A stretch of DNA of 64,000 nucleotides from contig CAZFHA010000020.1 of assembly GCA_964518595.1 (NCBI GenBank), positions 1 to 64,000 on the forward strand, given 5' to 3'. Below the pieces are notes generated by a model. The model had not been told where the DNA came from. It was given only the letters and a program-made list of their open reading frames with translations, and searched no databases. Shown piece by piece: positions 35,546 through 43,972 of the stretch. Position 1 is the stretch's first letter, and each line of letters starts with the position of its first letter. The DNA comes from CAZFHA01 sp964518595. Lineage in GTDB: Bacteria; Bacillota; Clostridia; Saccharofermentanales; Saccharofermentanaceae. The position numbers were made by a program, and so were the translations under genes.

Positions 35546-35816
35546 ATGTTTAACTATATAGTTAGTTTATGATAAATGGGCTAAAAAGGCAAGGGGTTTT
35601 TCTGGGTTGATTTTTTACTTTTATGATTTCAAAAATCATAGGAGATGTAAATCGGAAACCCTAAATACCTTCCAAATTGAACCCTTCTGACGCCATTGTG
35701 AAATGATTAATTTTTTTAATCCTATTGCCACAAGCCACATCTGACCATCAAGGAGTGAATATTCTTTCGTAGACATTAGGACACGAGTTAAAGTAATCAG
35801 CAAATAAAAAATGAGC
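35546..35816. other. Intergenic stretch without a convincing gene
   Basis: Between the thrS leader and comEA. It holds an 8-bp palindrome (TATGATTT-caa-AAATCATA, 35622-35640) without a U-tract on either strand, and short frames without a good ribosome site that show no family resemblance. The thrS promoter must lie at its left end (TATATAG-like sequence near 35550), but I cannot place it with confidence. Confidence 0.4.
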
Positions 35817-36590
35817 TTACACAGTAATATGTCCCTTAAGGCTATCAAAACGCCCCTGCTTAATCCCTGTCACCTGCATCAGATCTTCAATTAGCTGAAA
35901 AGCCCCATTACTCTCACGATAAGCAATGATATCGGCAGCAGTAACAGCACCAATACCGGGCAGGGTTTCTAACTCTGCCTGATTGGCTGTATTAATATTT
36001 ACCAGCGCTGGCTGCACCTCTTCGAGGGAATCTTCTGATGATATGGTAGAAGCGTCTCCCCAAATGCCCCCCTGAAGTCCGTCCCGTAGCAACGGTACAA
36101 CAGCGTTATTCTGTCCTCCAGATACATATTGCTTAGCTTCTTCTTCGGTGGGAATATAGACAGAAATAGGAGCCGTAACAGCATAAACCAGGTTAATATA
36201 CGTATCAGCGGCCTCCGGTAATAAGCCTCCGGCCAGTTCTACCGCCTCATATAGATAGGTATTCGAATATACATGATAGATGCCTGGCTTCTGAACTGCG
36301 CCACATATATATACCGGCAATAAGGCAGCCGAGCTAGTAACATCACTTATACTACCTTCGCTCAAAATGGTAACAGATCCACTACTTAAAGCGGTTTCGG
36401 TATCGGAGCTGAACGCTTCTTTCGACAAGGTTACATCTGGCATCTTCTCACTTTGTGCTGAGGCCGCTGCATAGACTACAGCAGGTTCGTCTTTATCTAA
36501 AAGCCAACTTAGCAATAGAAATAATAATCCACCTACTATGATACCTACCCAAAAGAGCTTCTTTAGATTCTCTTTTCCATTTCGCCCCAC
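35817..36590 (-). CDS. comEA: ComEA-like competence DNA receptor (SLBB plus helix-hairpin-helix)
   Basis: Membrane-anchored DNA-binding protein of the transformation machinery. Seen: an N-terminal transmembrane helix (FWVGIIVGGLLFLLLSWLL, 13-31), a Ser/Thr-rich linker, an SLBB-type domain (VYICGAVQKPGIYHV, about 92-106), and a C-terminal double helix-hairpin-helix (VNINTANQAELETLPGIG). The start is GTG at 36590; its AAAGGGAGG ribosome site is the 3' arm of a perfect hairpin. It follows rsfS on the same strand. 257 residues, normal for Firmicutes. Confidence 0.93.
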   Translation of the reverse strand: MGRNGKENLKKLFWVGIIVGGLLFLLLSWLLDKDEPAVVYAAASAQSEKMPDVTLSKEAFSSDTETALSSGSVTILSEGSISDVTSSAALLPVYICGAVQKPGIYHVYSNTYLYEAVELAGGLLPEAADTYINLVYAVTAPISVYIPTEEEAKQYVSGGQNNAVVPLLRDGLQGGIWGDASTISSEDSLEEVQPALVNINTANQAELETLPGIGAVTAADIIAYRESNGAFQLIEDLMQVTGIKQGRFDSLKGHITV

Positions 36591-36632
36591 AAAAACACCT
36601 CCCTTTGTTAGCTCAAGTCTAGCAAAGGGAGG
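36591..36632 (-). promoter_or_regulatory. Terminator-like hairpin that contains the comEA ribosome site
   Basis: On the minus strand CCTCCCTTTG (36632-36623) pairs perfectly with CAAAGGGAGG (36607-36598) across a 15-base loop; TGTTTTT follows and then the GTG of comEA. The 3' arm is the comEA Shine-Dalgarno. The structure can both terminate read-through from rsfS and hide the ribosome site. Confidence 0.75.
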
Positions 36633-36695
36633 CGCAAATGAATGGGAATAAATTCGACAATTAAACTAAAAAACCGTCAAATGAATCATTTAGAC

Positions 36696-37037
36696 TCAGA
36701 GAGTTTCAGGACGTTTAGTCAGCCAAAGTTTATCTAAGCTATATTCTTCCCGCTCTTCCGGATGGAAGATATGTACCACTACATCTTTATAGTCGATCAA
36801 TACCCAACGCCCTGTAGAAAGACCCTCAATATGATCAGGAAAAAGCTTTTCATCACGCTTAAGAACAAACTCCACTTCATCAGAAAGTGCCTTAATATGT
36901 GTAGTGGACGTACCGGAAGCAATGATGAAGTAGTCAGCCAGTATGGTCTTCTCAGCCACATAAATCTCTTCTACATCCACAGCCTTCTTGTCTATCAAGA
37001 TCTGAACAATTTTATCTGCTATTTCTTTTGCGTTCAT
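36696..37037 (-). CDS. rsfS: Ribosomal silencing factor RsfS
   Basis: Binds L14 of the large subunit and blocks subunit joining under starvation. Seen: the family pattern throughout 113 residues, with DYFIIASGTSTTHIKALSDEV and the C-terminal GRWVLIDYKDVVVHIFHPEEREEY. The nadD-yqeK-rsfS gene order of Firmicutes is kept, with nadD and yqeK fused upstream, 96 bases away. Confidence 0.96.
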   Translation of the reverse strand: MNAKEIADKIVQILIDKKAVDVEEIYVAEKTILADYFIIASGTSTTHIKALSDEVEFVLKRDEKLFPDHIEGLSTGRWVLIDYKDVVVHIFHPEEREEYSLDKLWLTKRPETL

Positions 37038-37133
37038 ACTTTCCTCCGTAGGTTTAATGATTTATTATACCATGCCGTAGCTAAAATCGATATTTGCCTT
37101 ATTCATTTGCTCCGAGAGCCGCAGGGTAGTTTT

Positions 37134-38357
37134 TCACTTCCGATCAGCTTTATGCCTAAGCTCATCATGGCTTCGAAAATATTTTTCAAAACAAAGCAAC
37201 GCTTGAACCGAATCTGGGTGAAGTGGTTTCCCTTCTCGATCAAAACTGTGTTTTACAGCTTTCAAGCAGGCGTAGGTAGCTCGCCTTACGTCTGTCCAAG
37301 CCAAACGACGCAGGTGGAGTAGGTCGCTATAATCCCTGGCTGGTTCTAATTTATCCGCCAAAAAAATCACTTCTTCCAGCGCTGTCATATCGCATCGCCC
37401 GGTGGAATGGTAGCGGATAGCATCGAGTACCGCCGGATCAGAAATGCCATAGCGGTTTCGGGCATAAACGGCTCCAGCAGGAGAGTGCCAAAGTGTCTTG
37501 GGGTAGGAAGCTATATCTTTTTCCAACTCCCCAGCCAAGCTTACGCGCAGGTCGGCTTTCAGTTCCTTCGCACAATCATGTAAAAGCCCGGCTACGGCAG
37601 CCGCTTTTACATCCATGTGAAAATGTTTAGCATATTTAGCGGCTAATATCATCACATTAAGGCTGTGTAAAAAGCGTTTTTCCGACAGTTCCTGGAATAA
37701 GTCAGCCGCCAGGTGCCAAAGTTCAGCCAGCTCCTGTTCCTTAAGGCCGCTTAGGGGATTATCTGGGGCGTATAGATCATGCTTCTGGATAAATTTTTCA
37801 ACCGCCTTGGGGCAAAGAGAAAAATCTCTCGTCTTTTTTATCTGACCGGAAGAAACTTCCAGCCCCTCTATGGCGAAAAAGGCAATGTCTGTGTGGTATT
37901 TTATTTTTAGAGCCTGGACTTTTTGCTCTATTCCCATGGGGGTAAGCCCTAGCCGCTTGGCTAATAATAATTTTGCCTCAAAAAGGAGTTTCTGAGGCTC
38001 GTACCAGGTTTCAATCCCTTCCACCACATCTGCCCCATATACAAAATACAGTTCATCTTCCGGAGCGATAAGACCAAGACTTCTGATTTCATCTCTAGTG
38101 AGCAGCGTATATGATGGAGTCTTCTTCACCACTTCCAGGGGCAGCACGGTTACCTCTGGATACTCTTTTAGGGCTGCCTTGGTCATATAGTAACGATAAC
38201 CGCTAAAGGTAAGCTCTGCCAAAGGTTTTTGGGCAGGTAAACCAGCCGGAATAACGAAAAGATGATCAATCCGACCGGAAGCCAAAACACCTTCCACAAT
38301 TGCCAAATGTCCCTGATGAAAAGGATCAAAAGTTCCCCCAAACATACCGAATCGCAA
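37134..38357 (-). CDS. Fused nicotinate-nucleotide adenylyltransferase / YqeK HD hydrolase
   Basis: One 407-residue protein with two enzymes that are separate neighbouring genes in B. subtilis. N-terminal half (1-205) is NadD: GMFGGTFDPFHQGHLAIVE, with the late motif reading VSSGQIKK instead of the usual ISSTxIR, and makes deamido-NAD. C-terminal half (about 215-405) is YqeK-like HD domain: RFLHSLNVMILAAKYAKHF and GLLHDCAKEL carry the metal-binding His and His-Asp, and YSDLLHLRR follows; YqeK proteins hydrolyse Ap4A. The start is TTG behind AGGAGGAG. No stop or frameshift separates the halves. Confidence 0.93.
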   Translation of the reverse strand: MRFGMFGGTFDPFHQGHLAIVEGVLASGRIDHLFVIPAGLPAQKPLAELTFSGYRYYMTKAALKEYPEVTVLPLEVVKKTPSYTLLTRDEIRSLGLIAPEDELYFVYGADVVEGIETWYEPQKLLFEAKLLLAKRLGLTPMGIEQKVQALKIKYHTDIAFFAIEGLEVSSGQIKKTRDFSLCPKAVEKFIQKHDLYAPDNPLSGLKEQELAELWHLAADLFQELSEKRFLHSLNVMILAAKYAKHFHMDVKAAAVAGLLHDCAKELKADLRVSLAGELEKDIASYPKTLWHSPAGAVYARNRYGISDPAVLDAIRYHSTGRCDMTALEEVIFLADKLEPARDYSDLLHLRRLAWTDVRRATYACLKAVKHSFDREGKPLHPDSVQALLCFEKYFRSHDELRHKADRK

Positions 38358-38442
38358 AATTATCGCTCCTCCTAAATCCTAAGTTAACTATCTATCAGAA
38401 TGTCTCACTCATTCTATCTATCGAACAGAGATGATCCTCTCC

Positions 38443-39699
38443 TTAGCTGCGCCCAATATCGGTGCGGAAATGCATATTTTTGAAATGAATGGCAGCTACA
38501 CCCCGATAGGCTTTTTCAATTGCGTCATCCATCTCTTCCGCCTCAGCATAAACTCCCAATACTCGCCCACCGGCAGTAAGGATTTTGCCCCCTTCTGCTT
38601 TCGTACCGCTTTGAAATACCAAAGTACCTAAGGCCTCAGCCGCCGGTATGCCATAAATGGGGAAGCCGGTCTCATAGCCTTCCGGATAGCCCCCGGAAGC
38701 CATAACAACCACACAGGAAGCGCCGGGAGTGAAGGTTAAATCAATCCCATCCAGCCTTTGCTCCAGGCAGGCCTCAATCACCTCTAGCAAGTCATTTTCA
38801 AGCCGGGGAAGAAGTACCTGTGCCTCCGGGTCGCCCAAACGGGCATTATACTCGATTACCTTTGGACCGTCGGCTGTAAGCATAAGTCCAAAATAAAGAA
38901 CCCCACAAAAGGGATTTCCTTCTTGGGCTAAGGCCTTTACCGTGGGCAGTAATATCTCACGGTAGATCTGCCCATTCTCGGCCTCTGTTAAAGCTGCGCC
39001 GGGAGCAATCGCTCCCATGCCCCCGGTATTGAGCCCCTGATCCCGATCCAAAGCCCGCTTATGATCCCGAGAAGACAGTAAGGGGCGAATGGTTTTCCCA
39101 TCACAAAAGGCTAATATGGTTAGCTCCGGCCCTTCCAAAAATTCTTCCACGACAATTTTTGATCCGGCTGCGCCAAAAACCTTTGTCTCCATCATGGAGC
39201 GAATGGCGGCTTCGGCTTCTCTCTGGTTGGCGGCAATTACTACCCCTTTTCCAAGAGCTAGGCCATCGGCTTTAATAACCAGAGGAAAGGAACAACCGGA
39301 CAGATAGGCAAGTGCCTCATCAAGCTTTTCAAAAGTTCCATAATCCGCTGTGGGGATTTTATAGCGCTGCATCAAGTCTTTGGCATAAGATTTTGAGGCC
39401 TCAATTCTAGCCGCTGCCGCAGTAGGGCCAAAAGCTCGAATCCCCTTTTCTGTGAGCCGGTCTACCAGCCCTAAGGCCAAAGGGTCGTCCGGCGCTACAA
39501 AGACCAAATCAAACTGCTCCTCCAGAGAGAAGGCTACCAGTGCATCAATCTCCTTCGTTCCAATAGGAACACAAGTGGCCAAGGCGGCAATCCCCGCGTT
39601 GCCGGGGGCACAGAATAACTCTGTAATCCGCGGATTCTGTTTTAATTTCCAAAGAATGGCATGTTCTCTACCACCGCCACCCACGACGAATACTTTCAT
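38443..39699 (-). CDS. purD: Phosphoribosylamine-glycine ligase
   Basis: ATP-grasp enzyme that joins glycine to phosphoribosylamine, step two of purine synthesis. Seen: VFVVGGGGREHAILWKLKQN at the N-terminus, FVAPDDPLALGLVDRL, PLVIKADGLALGKGVVIA, GPELTILAFCDG, RDHKRALDRDQGLNTGGMG and EYNARLGDPEAQVLLPRL. 418 residues, as expected. Last gene of purE-F-N-H-D, with a 21-base gap after purH. Confidence 0.97.
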   Translation of the reverse strand: MKVFVVGGGGREHAILWKLKQNPRITELFCAPGNAGIAALATCVPIGTKEIDALVAFSLEEQFDLVFVAPDDPLALGLVDRLTEKGIRAFGPTAAAARIEASKSYAKDLMQRYKIPTADYGTFEKLDEALAYLSGCSFPLVIKADGLALGKGVVIAANQREAEAAIRSMMETKVFGAAGSKIVVEEFLEGPELTILAFCDGKTIRPLLSSRDHKRALDRDQGLNTGGMGAIAPGAALTEAENGQIYREILLPTVKALAQEGNPFCGVLYFGLMLTADGPKVIEYNARLGDPEAQVLLPRLENDLLEVIEACLEQRLDGIDLTFTPGASCVVVMASGGYPEGYETGFPIYGIPAAEALGTLVFQSGTKAEGGKILTAGGRVLGVYAEAEEMDDAIEKAYRGVAAIHFKNMHFRTDIGRS

Positions 39700-39720
39700 A
39701 TAGACCTCCCAGCCCCAGGC

Positions 39721-41265
39721 TTAATGACGGAAATGGCGCTTACCGGTGAAGACCATAGCGATGCCGTAACGGTCACAAGCCTCAATAGATTCTTGATCCC
39801 GTAAAGACCCACCCGGTTGGATAATGGCGGCAATGCCGTGTTTTTGAGCCGCTTCAACACAATCTGAAAAAGGGAAGAAAGCATCTGAGGCCAATACCGC
39901 GCCTTGAGCCTTTTCTCCAGCGGCAGTAAAAGCAATCTCAGCCGCACCAATCCGATTCGTCTGACCGGGTCCAATACCCAGAGTTTGCTTGTCCTTTACC
40001 ACAACAATACCATTAGACTTGACGTGTTTTACCACTTTCATAGCAAAAGTCAGGTCGTCCATCAGAGCCGCTTCTGGAGCAACTTTAGTCACAACCTCAG
40101 CAGCAGCGGCAGAAATCTCACCACGATCTTGTTCTTGGAGCAAAATTCCACCCACAACCCGCTTAAGGTTATACTCGGACTTGGGAATAGGCGCCATAAT
40201 ATCCGCCAAGGTAAGCACCCGCAAATTCTTCTTAGCCGTTAATATTTTTAGTCCTTCCGGCGAATAGCTAGGGGCAATAATAACCTCTAAGAATATCTCA
40301 GCCATTTTAGCAGCTGTTGCCGCATCCACCTCACCATTACAAGCAATAATTCCGCCAAAAATAGAGACAGGATCAGCGGCATAGGCTTTGTCCCAGGCTT
40401 CTAAAATTGTCTTTCCCGTGGCAACGCCACAGGGGTTAGCATGTTTAACCGCCACCACTGTGGGCTCAGAAAATTCCTTCAAACAACATAAAGCCGCATC
40501 GGTATCGGCAATATTATTGTAAGATAACTCTTTTCCACTCTCCTGTATGGCTTCTGGTAGACTCCCCTTTACCGGCAAAGGATTCTTGTAGAAAACCGCA
40601 CTCTGGTGTGGATTCTCACCATAACGCAGGGTGGAAACTTTATCAAAGGTCATTGTTAAAGAGTCTGGCAAAGTCTTATCTTCACTTTGGGACAAAAAGT
40701 AATCCGCAATCAGTGCATCGTAAGCGGCAGTATGTTCAAAAACTTTTTTAGCTAAAAGAAAACGCAAAGAATAACTGGTCTGACCGGCACCGCGCAGTTG
40801 CTGCAAGACCGGAGCATAGTCACTGGGGTCGGTAATAACCGTTACATCTCGATGATTTTTAGCCGCAGCCCGCAGCATAGAAGGGCCGCCAATATCAATA
40901 TTTTCAATGCATTCTTCCCGTTCTACTTGAGGCTTGGCAATAGTTTCTTTAAAAGGGTACAAATTTACTACTACCAAATCAATGGGCTCAATGCCTAATT
41001 CATTAATTCTCTGCATATGTTTTGGATCTGAACGAATGGCCAGAATGCCGCCATGGATAAAAGGGTGCAAAGTCTTAACCCGACCATCTAAACACTCTGG
41101 AAAGCCGGTAACCTCTGCCACCTCGGTACAGGGTATCTTTTCGGCGGCCAACAGAGTAGCCGTTCCCCCGGTACTTAGAATTTCGTAACCCAAATCGACC
41201 AATTCTCTGGCGAAATCAGCTACCCCCTTCTTATCGGACACACTAATTAGAGCTCTTTTAGCCAT
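39721..41265 (-). CDS. purH: Bifunctional AICAR transformylase / IMP cyclohydrolase
   Basis: Catalyses the last two steps of IMP synthesis. Seen: N-terminal cyclohydrolase with ALISVSDKKGVADFA, LISTGGTATLL-type EILSTGGTATLL, VTGFPECLDGRVKTLHP and NIDIGGPSMLRAAAKN; C-terminal transformylase with LRYGENPHQSAVFY, VAVKHANPCGVA, IGPGQTNRIGAA and the late IQPGGSLRDQE. 514 residues, as usual. Between purN and purD in the purine operon. Confidence 0.97.
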   Translation of the reverse strand: MAKRALISVSDKKGVADFARELVDLGYEILSTGGTATLLAAEKIPCTEVAEVTGFPECLDGRVKTLHPFIHGGILAIRSDPKHMQRINELGIEPIDLVVVNLYPFKETIAKPQVEREECIENIDIGGPSMLRAAAKNHRDVTVITDPSDYAPVLQQLRGAGQTSYSLRFLLAKKVFEHTAAYDALIADYFLSQSEDKTLPDSLTMTFDKVSTLRYGENPHQSAVFYKNPLPVKGSLPEAIQESGKELSYNNIADTDAALCCLKEFSEPTVVAVKHANPCGVATGKTILEAWDKAYAADPVSIFGGIIACNGEVDAATAAKMAEIFLEVIIAPSYSPEGLKILTAKKNLRVLTLADIMAPIPKSEYNLKRVVGGILLQEQDRGEISAAAAEVVTKVAPEAALMDDLTFAMKVVKHVKSNGIVVVKDKQTLGIGPGQTNRIGAAEIAFTAAGEKAQGAVLASDAFFPFSDCVEAAQKHGIAAIIQPGGSLRDQESIEACDRYGIAMVFTGKRHFRH

Positions 41266-41284
41266 TTTCTGATCTCCTTTATCT

Positions 41285-41905
41285 TCATAGTATTTTTGTT
41301 ACTTGTCCTACAATTTGAATTTGCCGAGAAGCAAACAGCCTAATTGCCTCCGGAAGTATCACTTGTTCACATTCCTGCATAACCCGTTTCTGCAAAATTT
41401 CCGCTGTGTCATCGGGTCTGACTGCCGTAGCCTTCTGTAAAATAATCGCACCTTCGTCGTAATTTTCATTCACAAAATGAACCGTTGCGCCGGTAAGCTT
41501 GACCCCCCGCTGTAAAGCCGCCTGATGAGGACGAATGCCATACATCCCCTTTCCGCCAAAAGCCGGTAAAAGGGCGGGATGAATATTGATAACTTTATTG
41601 GGAAAAGCCGCTAAGACCTCCGCCCCTATAAAAGACAAGAAACCGGCCAGCACAACCAGCTCAGCTTCTGAAGCCACTAAAGACTCTTTCATCGCTCTGT
41701 CATAAGAAGTAAAATCTGGAAAACTCTTCAGGGAAATAATTTCCCAGGGAATTCCACTGTTGTCTGCCCTCTCCAGAGCCTTAATCCCAGCTCGGGAAGC
41801 AATTACTTTAGAAATTTGAACATTCGGCAAGGTACCATCAGCAATTCTATCCAGAATTGTCTGTAAATTTGTACCCCCTCCAGAAACCAGTACCACAATT
41901 TTCAT
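41285..41905 (-). CDS. purN: Phosphoribosylglycinamide formyltransferase
   Basis: Transfers a formyl group from formyl-tetrahydrofolate to GAR. Seen: KIVVLVSGGGTNLQTI at the N-terminus, LVVLAGFLSFIGAEV, NKVINIHPALLPAFGGKGMYG with the catalytic His, GATVHFVNENYDEG and ILQKATAV. The start at 41905 gives 206 residues; a longer frame to 42022 overlaps the purF end and is not protein-like. In the purine operon. Confidence 0.95.
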   Translation of the reverse strand: MKIVVLVSGGGTNLQTILDRIADGTLPNVQISKVIASRAGIKALERADNSGIPWEIISLKSFPDFTSYDRAMKESLVASEAELVVLAGFLSFIGAEVLAAFPNKVINIHPALLPAFGGKGMYGIRPHQAALQRGVKLTGATVHFVNENYDEGAIILQKATAVRPDDTAEILQKRVMQECEQVILPEAIRLFASRQIQIVGQVTKIL

Positions 41906-41933
41906 TTCTTCGCCGCAGGCCTTTCTCCCATGA

Positions 41934-43361
41934 TTACCATTGAATTTTATGAACCTTTTCCGGAGATTTTTCAGGCACACCAGCCGGAAAGTTACCGTCA
42001 AAGCAAGCACAGCAATGATCAATCTGAATCCCTTTAGTGGAGGACTTTAGTCCTTCCAAGCTTAAAAAAGCTAAAGAATCTGCTAAGAGATTCTGGGTCA
42101 TATCCTTAACCGAAGTGTCACTGGCGGATAATTCTTTCTGAGCCGGTGTGCTTACGCCGTAATAGCAAGGATAACAGATCGGCGGTGAGGCAACCCTCAT
42201 ATGGACTTCCTTTGCTCCGGCATTTCGAAGTAAGGCGATCAGGTGTCTGGTAGTCGTTCCTCTTACAATAGAGTCATCTACCAGCAAAATTCGTTTGCCA
42301 ACTACAGCAGATTTCAAAACCGAGAACTTAAGTTTTACAGCCAATTCCTGCTGCAGCTTTGTGGGTTGGGCAAAAGTTCGAGCCACATAACGATTCTTTA
42401 GGAGTGCTGCCCCATAGGGGATACCACTTGCCTTGGCATATCCCATAGCTGCCGCCAATCCGGAGTCCGGAGTCCCTACCACCAAATCGCAATCACAGGG
42501 TGCTTCCAAGGCAAGTTGTTCACCGGCAGCAATCCGGCTTTCTTGCACGCTGGCACCGTCCATAATACTGTCAGGACGGGCAAAATAGACAAATTCAAAA
42601 ATACACAAACGCCCCTTATCAGGAGAAAGCTCTGGGGAAAGCAGGCGAGAAGAAATACCTTCTTGAGAAATGCTAATGATTTCACCCGGCCGGATATCTC
42701 TGACAAACTCAGCCCCCACCGCCTCTAAGGCGCAACTTTCCGAGGCTAAAACATAGGTATCATCAAGCTTTCCTAAGAGTAGCGGACGAATGCCCAGGGG
42801 GTCACGCACACCGATTAACTTACTATTGGTCAGAACCACCATGGCATAGGCGCCTTGCACCTGCTTCATAAGTGCCTCAATGGCCTCTTCTACCGAGTCG
42901 GTTAACATCCGGTTTTTTACCAGTAAGGTGAGCAGTACTTCAAAGTCAGCATTGGACTGAAAAATAGCCCCTTCCTGCTTTAGCTGCTCTCGTAATGGTG
43001 CGGCATTGGTAATCGCACCATTTAGAGAAAGTGCTAACTGCCCGGAGCGAGCCTTTATCTTTAAGGGCTGAATCGCATCCAGTCCTCCTTCACTCGTAGC
43101 TGGGTAACGTACATGTCCCACAGCACCATGGCCTTTAAGGTTCTGAAAAGAAAACTCATCAAAAACCTCTACCACCAGTCCCTGATCCTTTTGGCAATGA
43201 ATTTTGCCCCTTTGATTCACAGCAATACCGGCGGCTTCTTGCCCCCGATGTTGGAGTGCAAAAAGTCCAAAGTAGGTCAGTCTGGCCGCATCTTCCCGCT
43301 GAAGCGAGGTATCGTAGACCCCAAAAACCCCGCACTCTTCTGCCCAATCTATTTTGGTCAT
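41934..43361 (-). CDS. purF: Amidophosphoribosyltransferase
   Basis: Makes phosphoribosylamine from PRPP and glutamine, the first step of purine synthesis. Seen: a nine-residue propeptide (MTKIDWAEE) before catalytic Cys10, then HRGQEAAGIAV, GHVRYPATSEGG, the PRPP motif VLLVDDSIVRGTT in the form RILLVDDSIVRGTT, and Cys residues for a [4Fe-4S] cluster in YPCYYG and HCCACFDG, as in the Bacillus-type enzyme. 475 residues. Second gene of the purine cluster, ten bases after purE. Confidence 0.97.
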   Translation of the reverse strand: MTKIDWAEECGVFGVYDTSLQREDAARLTYFGLFALQHRGQEAAGIAVNQRGKIHCQKDQGLVVEVFDEFSFQNLKGHGAVGHVRYPATSEGGLDAIQPLKIKARSGQLALSLNGAITNAAPLREQLKQEGAIFQSNADFEVLLTLLVKNRMLTDSVEEAIEALMKQVQGAYAMVVLTNSKLIGVRDPLGIRPLLLGKLDDTYVLASESCALEAVGAEFVRDIRPGEIISISQEGISSRLLSPELSPDKGRLCIFEFVYFARPDSIMDGASVQESRIAAGEQLALEAPCDCDLVVGTPDSGLAAAMGYAKASGIPYGAALLKNRYVARTFAQPTKLQQELAVKLKFSVLKSAVVGKRILLVDDSIVRGTTTRHLIALLRNAGAKEVHMRVASPPICYPCYYGVSTPAQKELSASDTSVKDMTQNLLADSLAFLSLEGLKSSTKGIQIDHCCACFDGNFPAGVPEKSPEKVHKIQW

Positions 43362-43371
43362 AGTATCTCCC

Positions 43372-43875
43372 TTACAAGTCTTTGAGTTTATCTAAAAGAA
43401 CTTGATTACGCTTCTGAACAGAAAGCTTAAGTTCTTCTTTATAGGCCACCAGCTTCTGTCTGACCTTATCATCAGAAATAGCAATCATCTGTGCTGCCAA
43501 AATCGCTCCATTACCACCACCATTAATGGCAACAGTAGCCACGGGAATCCCTGTGGGCATCTGCACAATAGCCAAAAGAGCATCTTCGCCTTGGAGAGGG
43601 CCGTTGGCACAAGGTATCCCAATCACCGGCAAGGTAGTATAAGCAGCCAAAACCCCGGGCAAATGAGCGGCCAAACCGGCAGCGGCAATAATCACAGAAA
43701 AACCAAGCCCAGCTGCTCCCTGCGCCAACTCCGCCGCCTCGTTAGGGGTGCGGTGCGCCGAACAAATCCGGGCTTCAAAATCAATGTCAAATTTTTTAAG
43801 CAAGAGAAAGCAGTTTTCCATAACCGGAAAGTCAGAATCACTGCCCATAACAATAAGTACCTTAGGCCTGTCCAT
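43372..43875 (-). CDS. purE: N5-carboxyaminoimidazole ribonucleotide mutase
   Basis: Moves the carboxylate of N5-CAIR to CAIR. Seen: VLIVMGSDSDFPVMENC, ARICSAHRTPNEAAELA with the active His, IIAAAGLAAHLPGVLAAY, PVIGIPC and MPTGIPVATVAINGGGNGA. The start at 43875 has AGGAG upstream and gives 167 residues. First gene of the purine cluster. purK is not in the window, nor are purC, purL, purM or purB. Confidence 0.95.
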   Translation of the reverse strand: MDRPKVLIVMGSDSDFPVMENCFLLLKKFDIDFEARICSAHRTPNEAAELAQGAAGLGFSVIIAAAGLAAHLPGVLAAYTTLPVIGIPCANGPLQGEDALLAIVQMPTGIPVATVAINGGGNGAILAAQMIAISDDKVRQKLVAYKEELKLSVQKRNQVLLDKLKDL

Positions 43876-43943
43876 AACACTACTCCTGGTTGACTGTCTC
43901 CTTCTTCGAAAAGAAGGGCACACACTAAGCTTTTACACTCAGC

Positions 43944-43972
43944 ATAGTAGCAATCCACCGGTCATTCGTCAA
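43944..43972 (-). promoter_or_regulatory. Promoter of the purE-F-N-H-D cluster
   Basis: On the minus strand, -35 TTGACG (43972-43967), 17-base spacer, -10 TACTAT (43949-43944) with a TG one base upstream. The -35 lies inside the end of the CapA-like gene. A CCTTCTT-ttcg-AAGAAGG hairpin sits in the leader (near 43918-43901). No purine riboswitch fits. Confidence 0.7.

Noticed and set aside
35636..35848. A 70-codon minus-strand frame between thrS and comEA
   Set aside because: It overlaps the comEA end in another frame and has no ribosome site or recognisable domain.
43876..43961. Purine riboswitch upstream of purE
   Set aside because: The 86-base gap shows only a small hairpin and none of the conserved junction sequence; the xpt leader was likewise checked and found without one.
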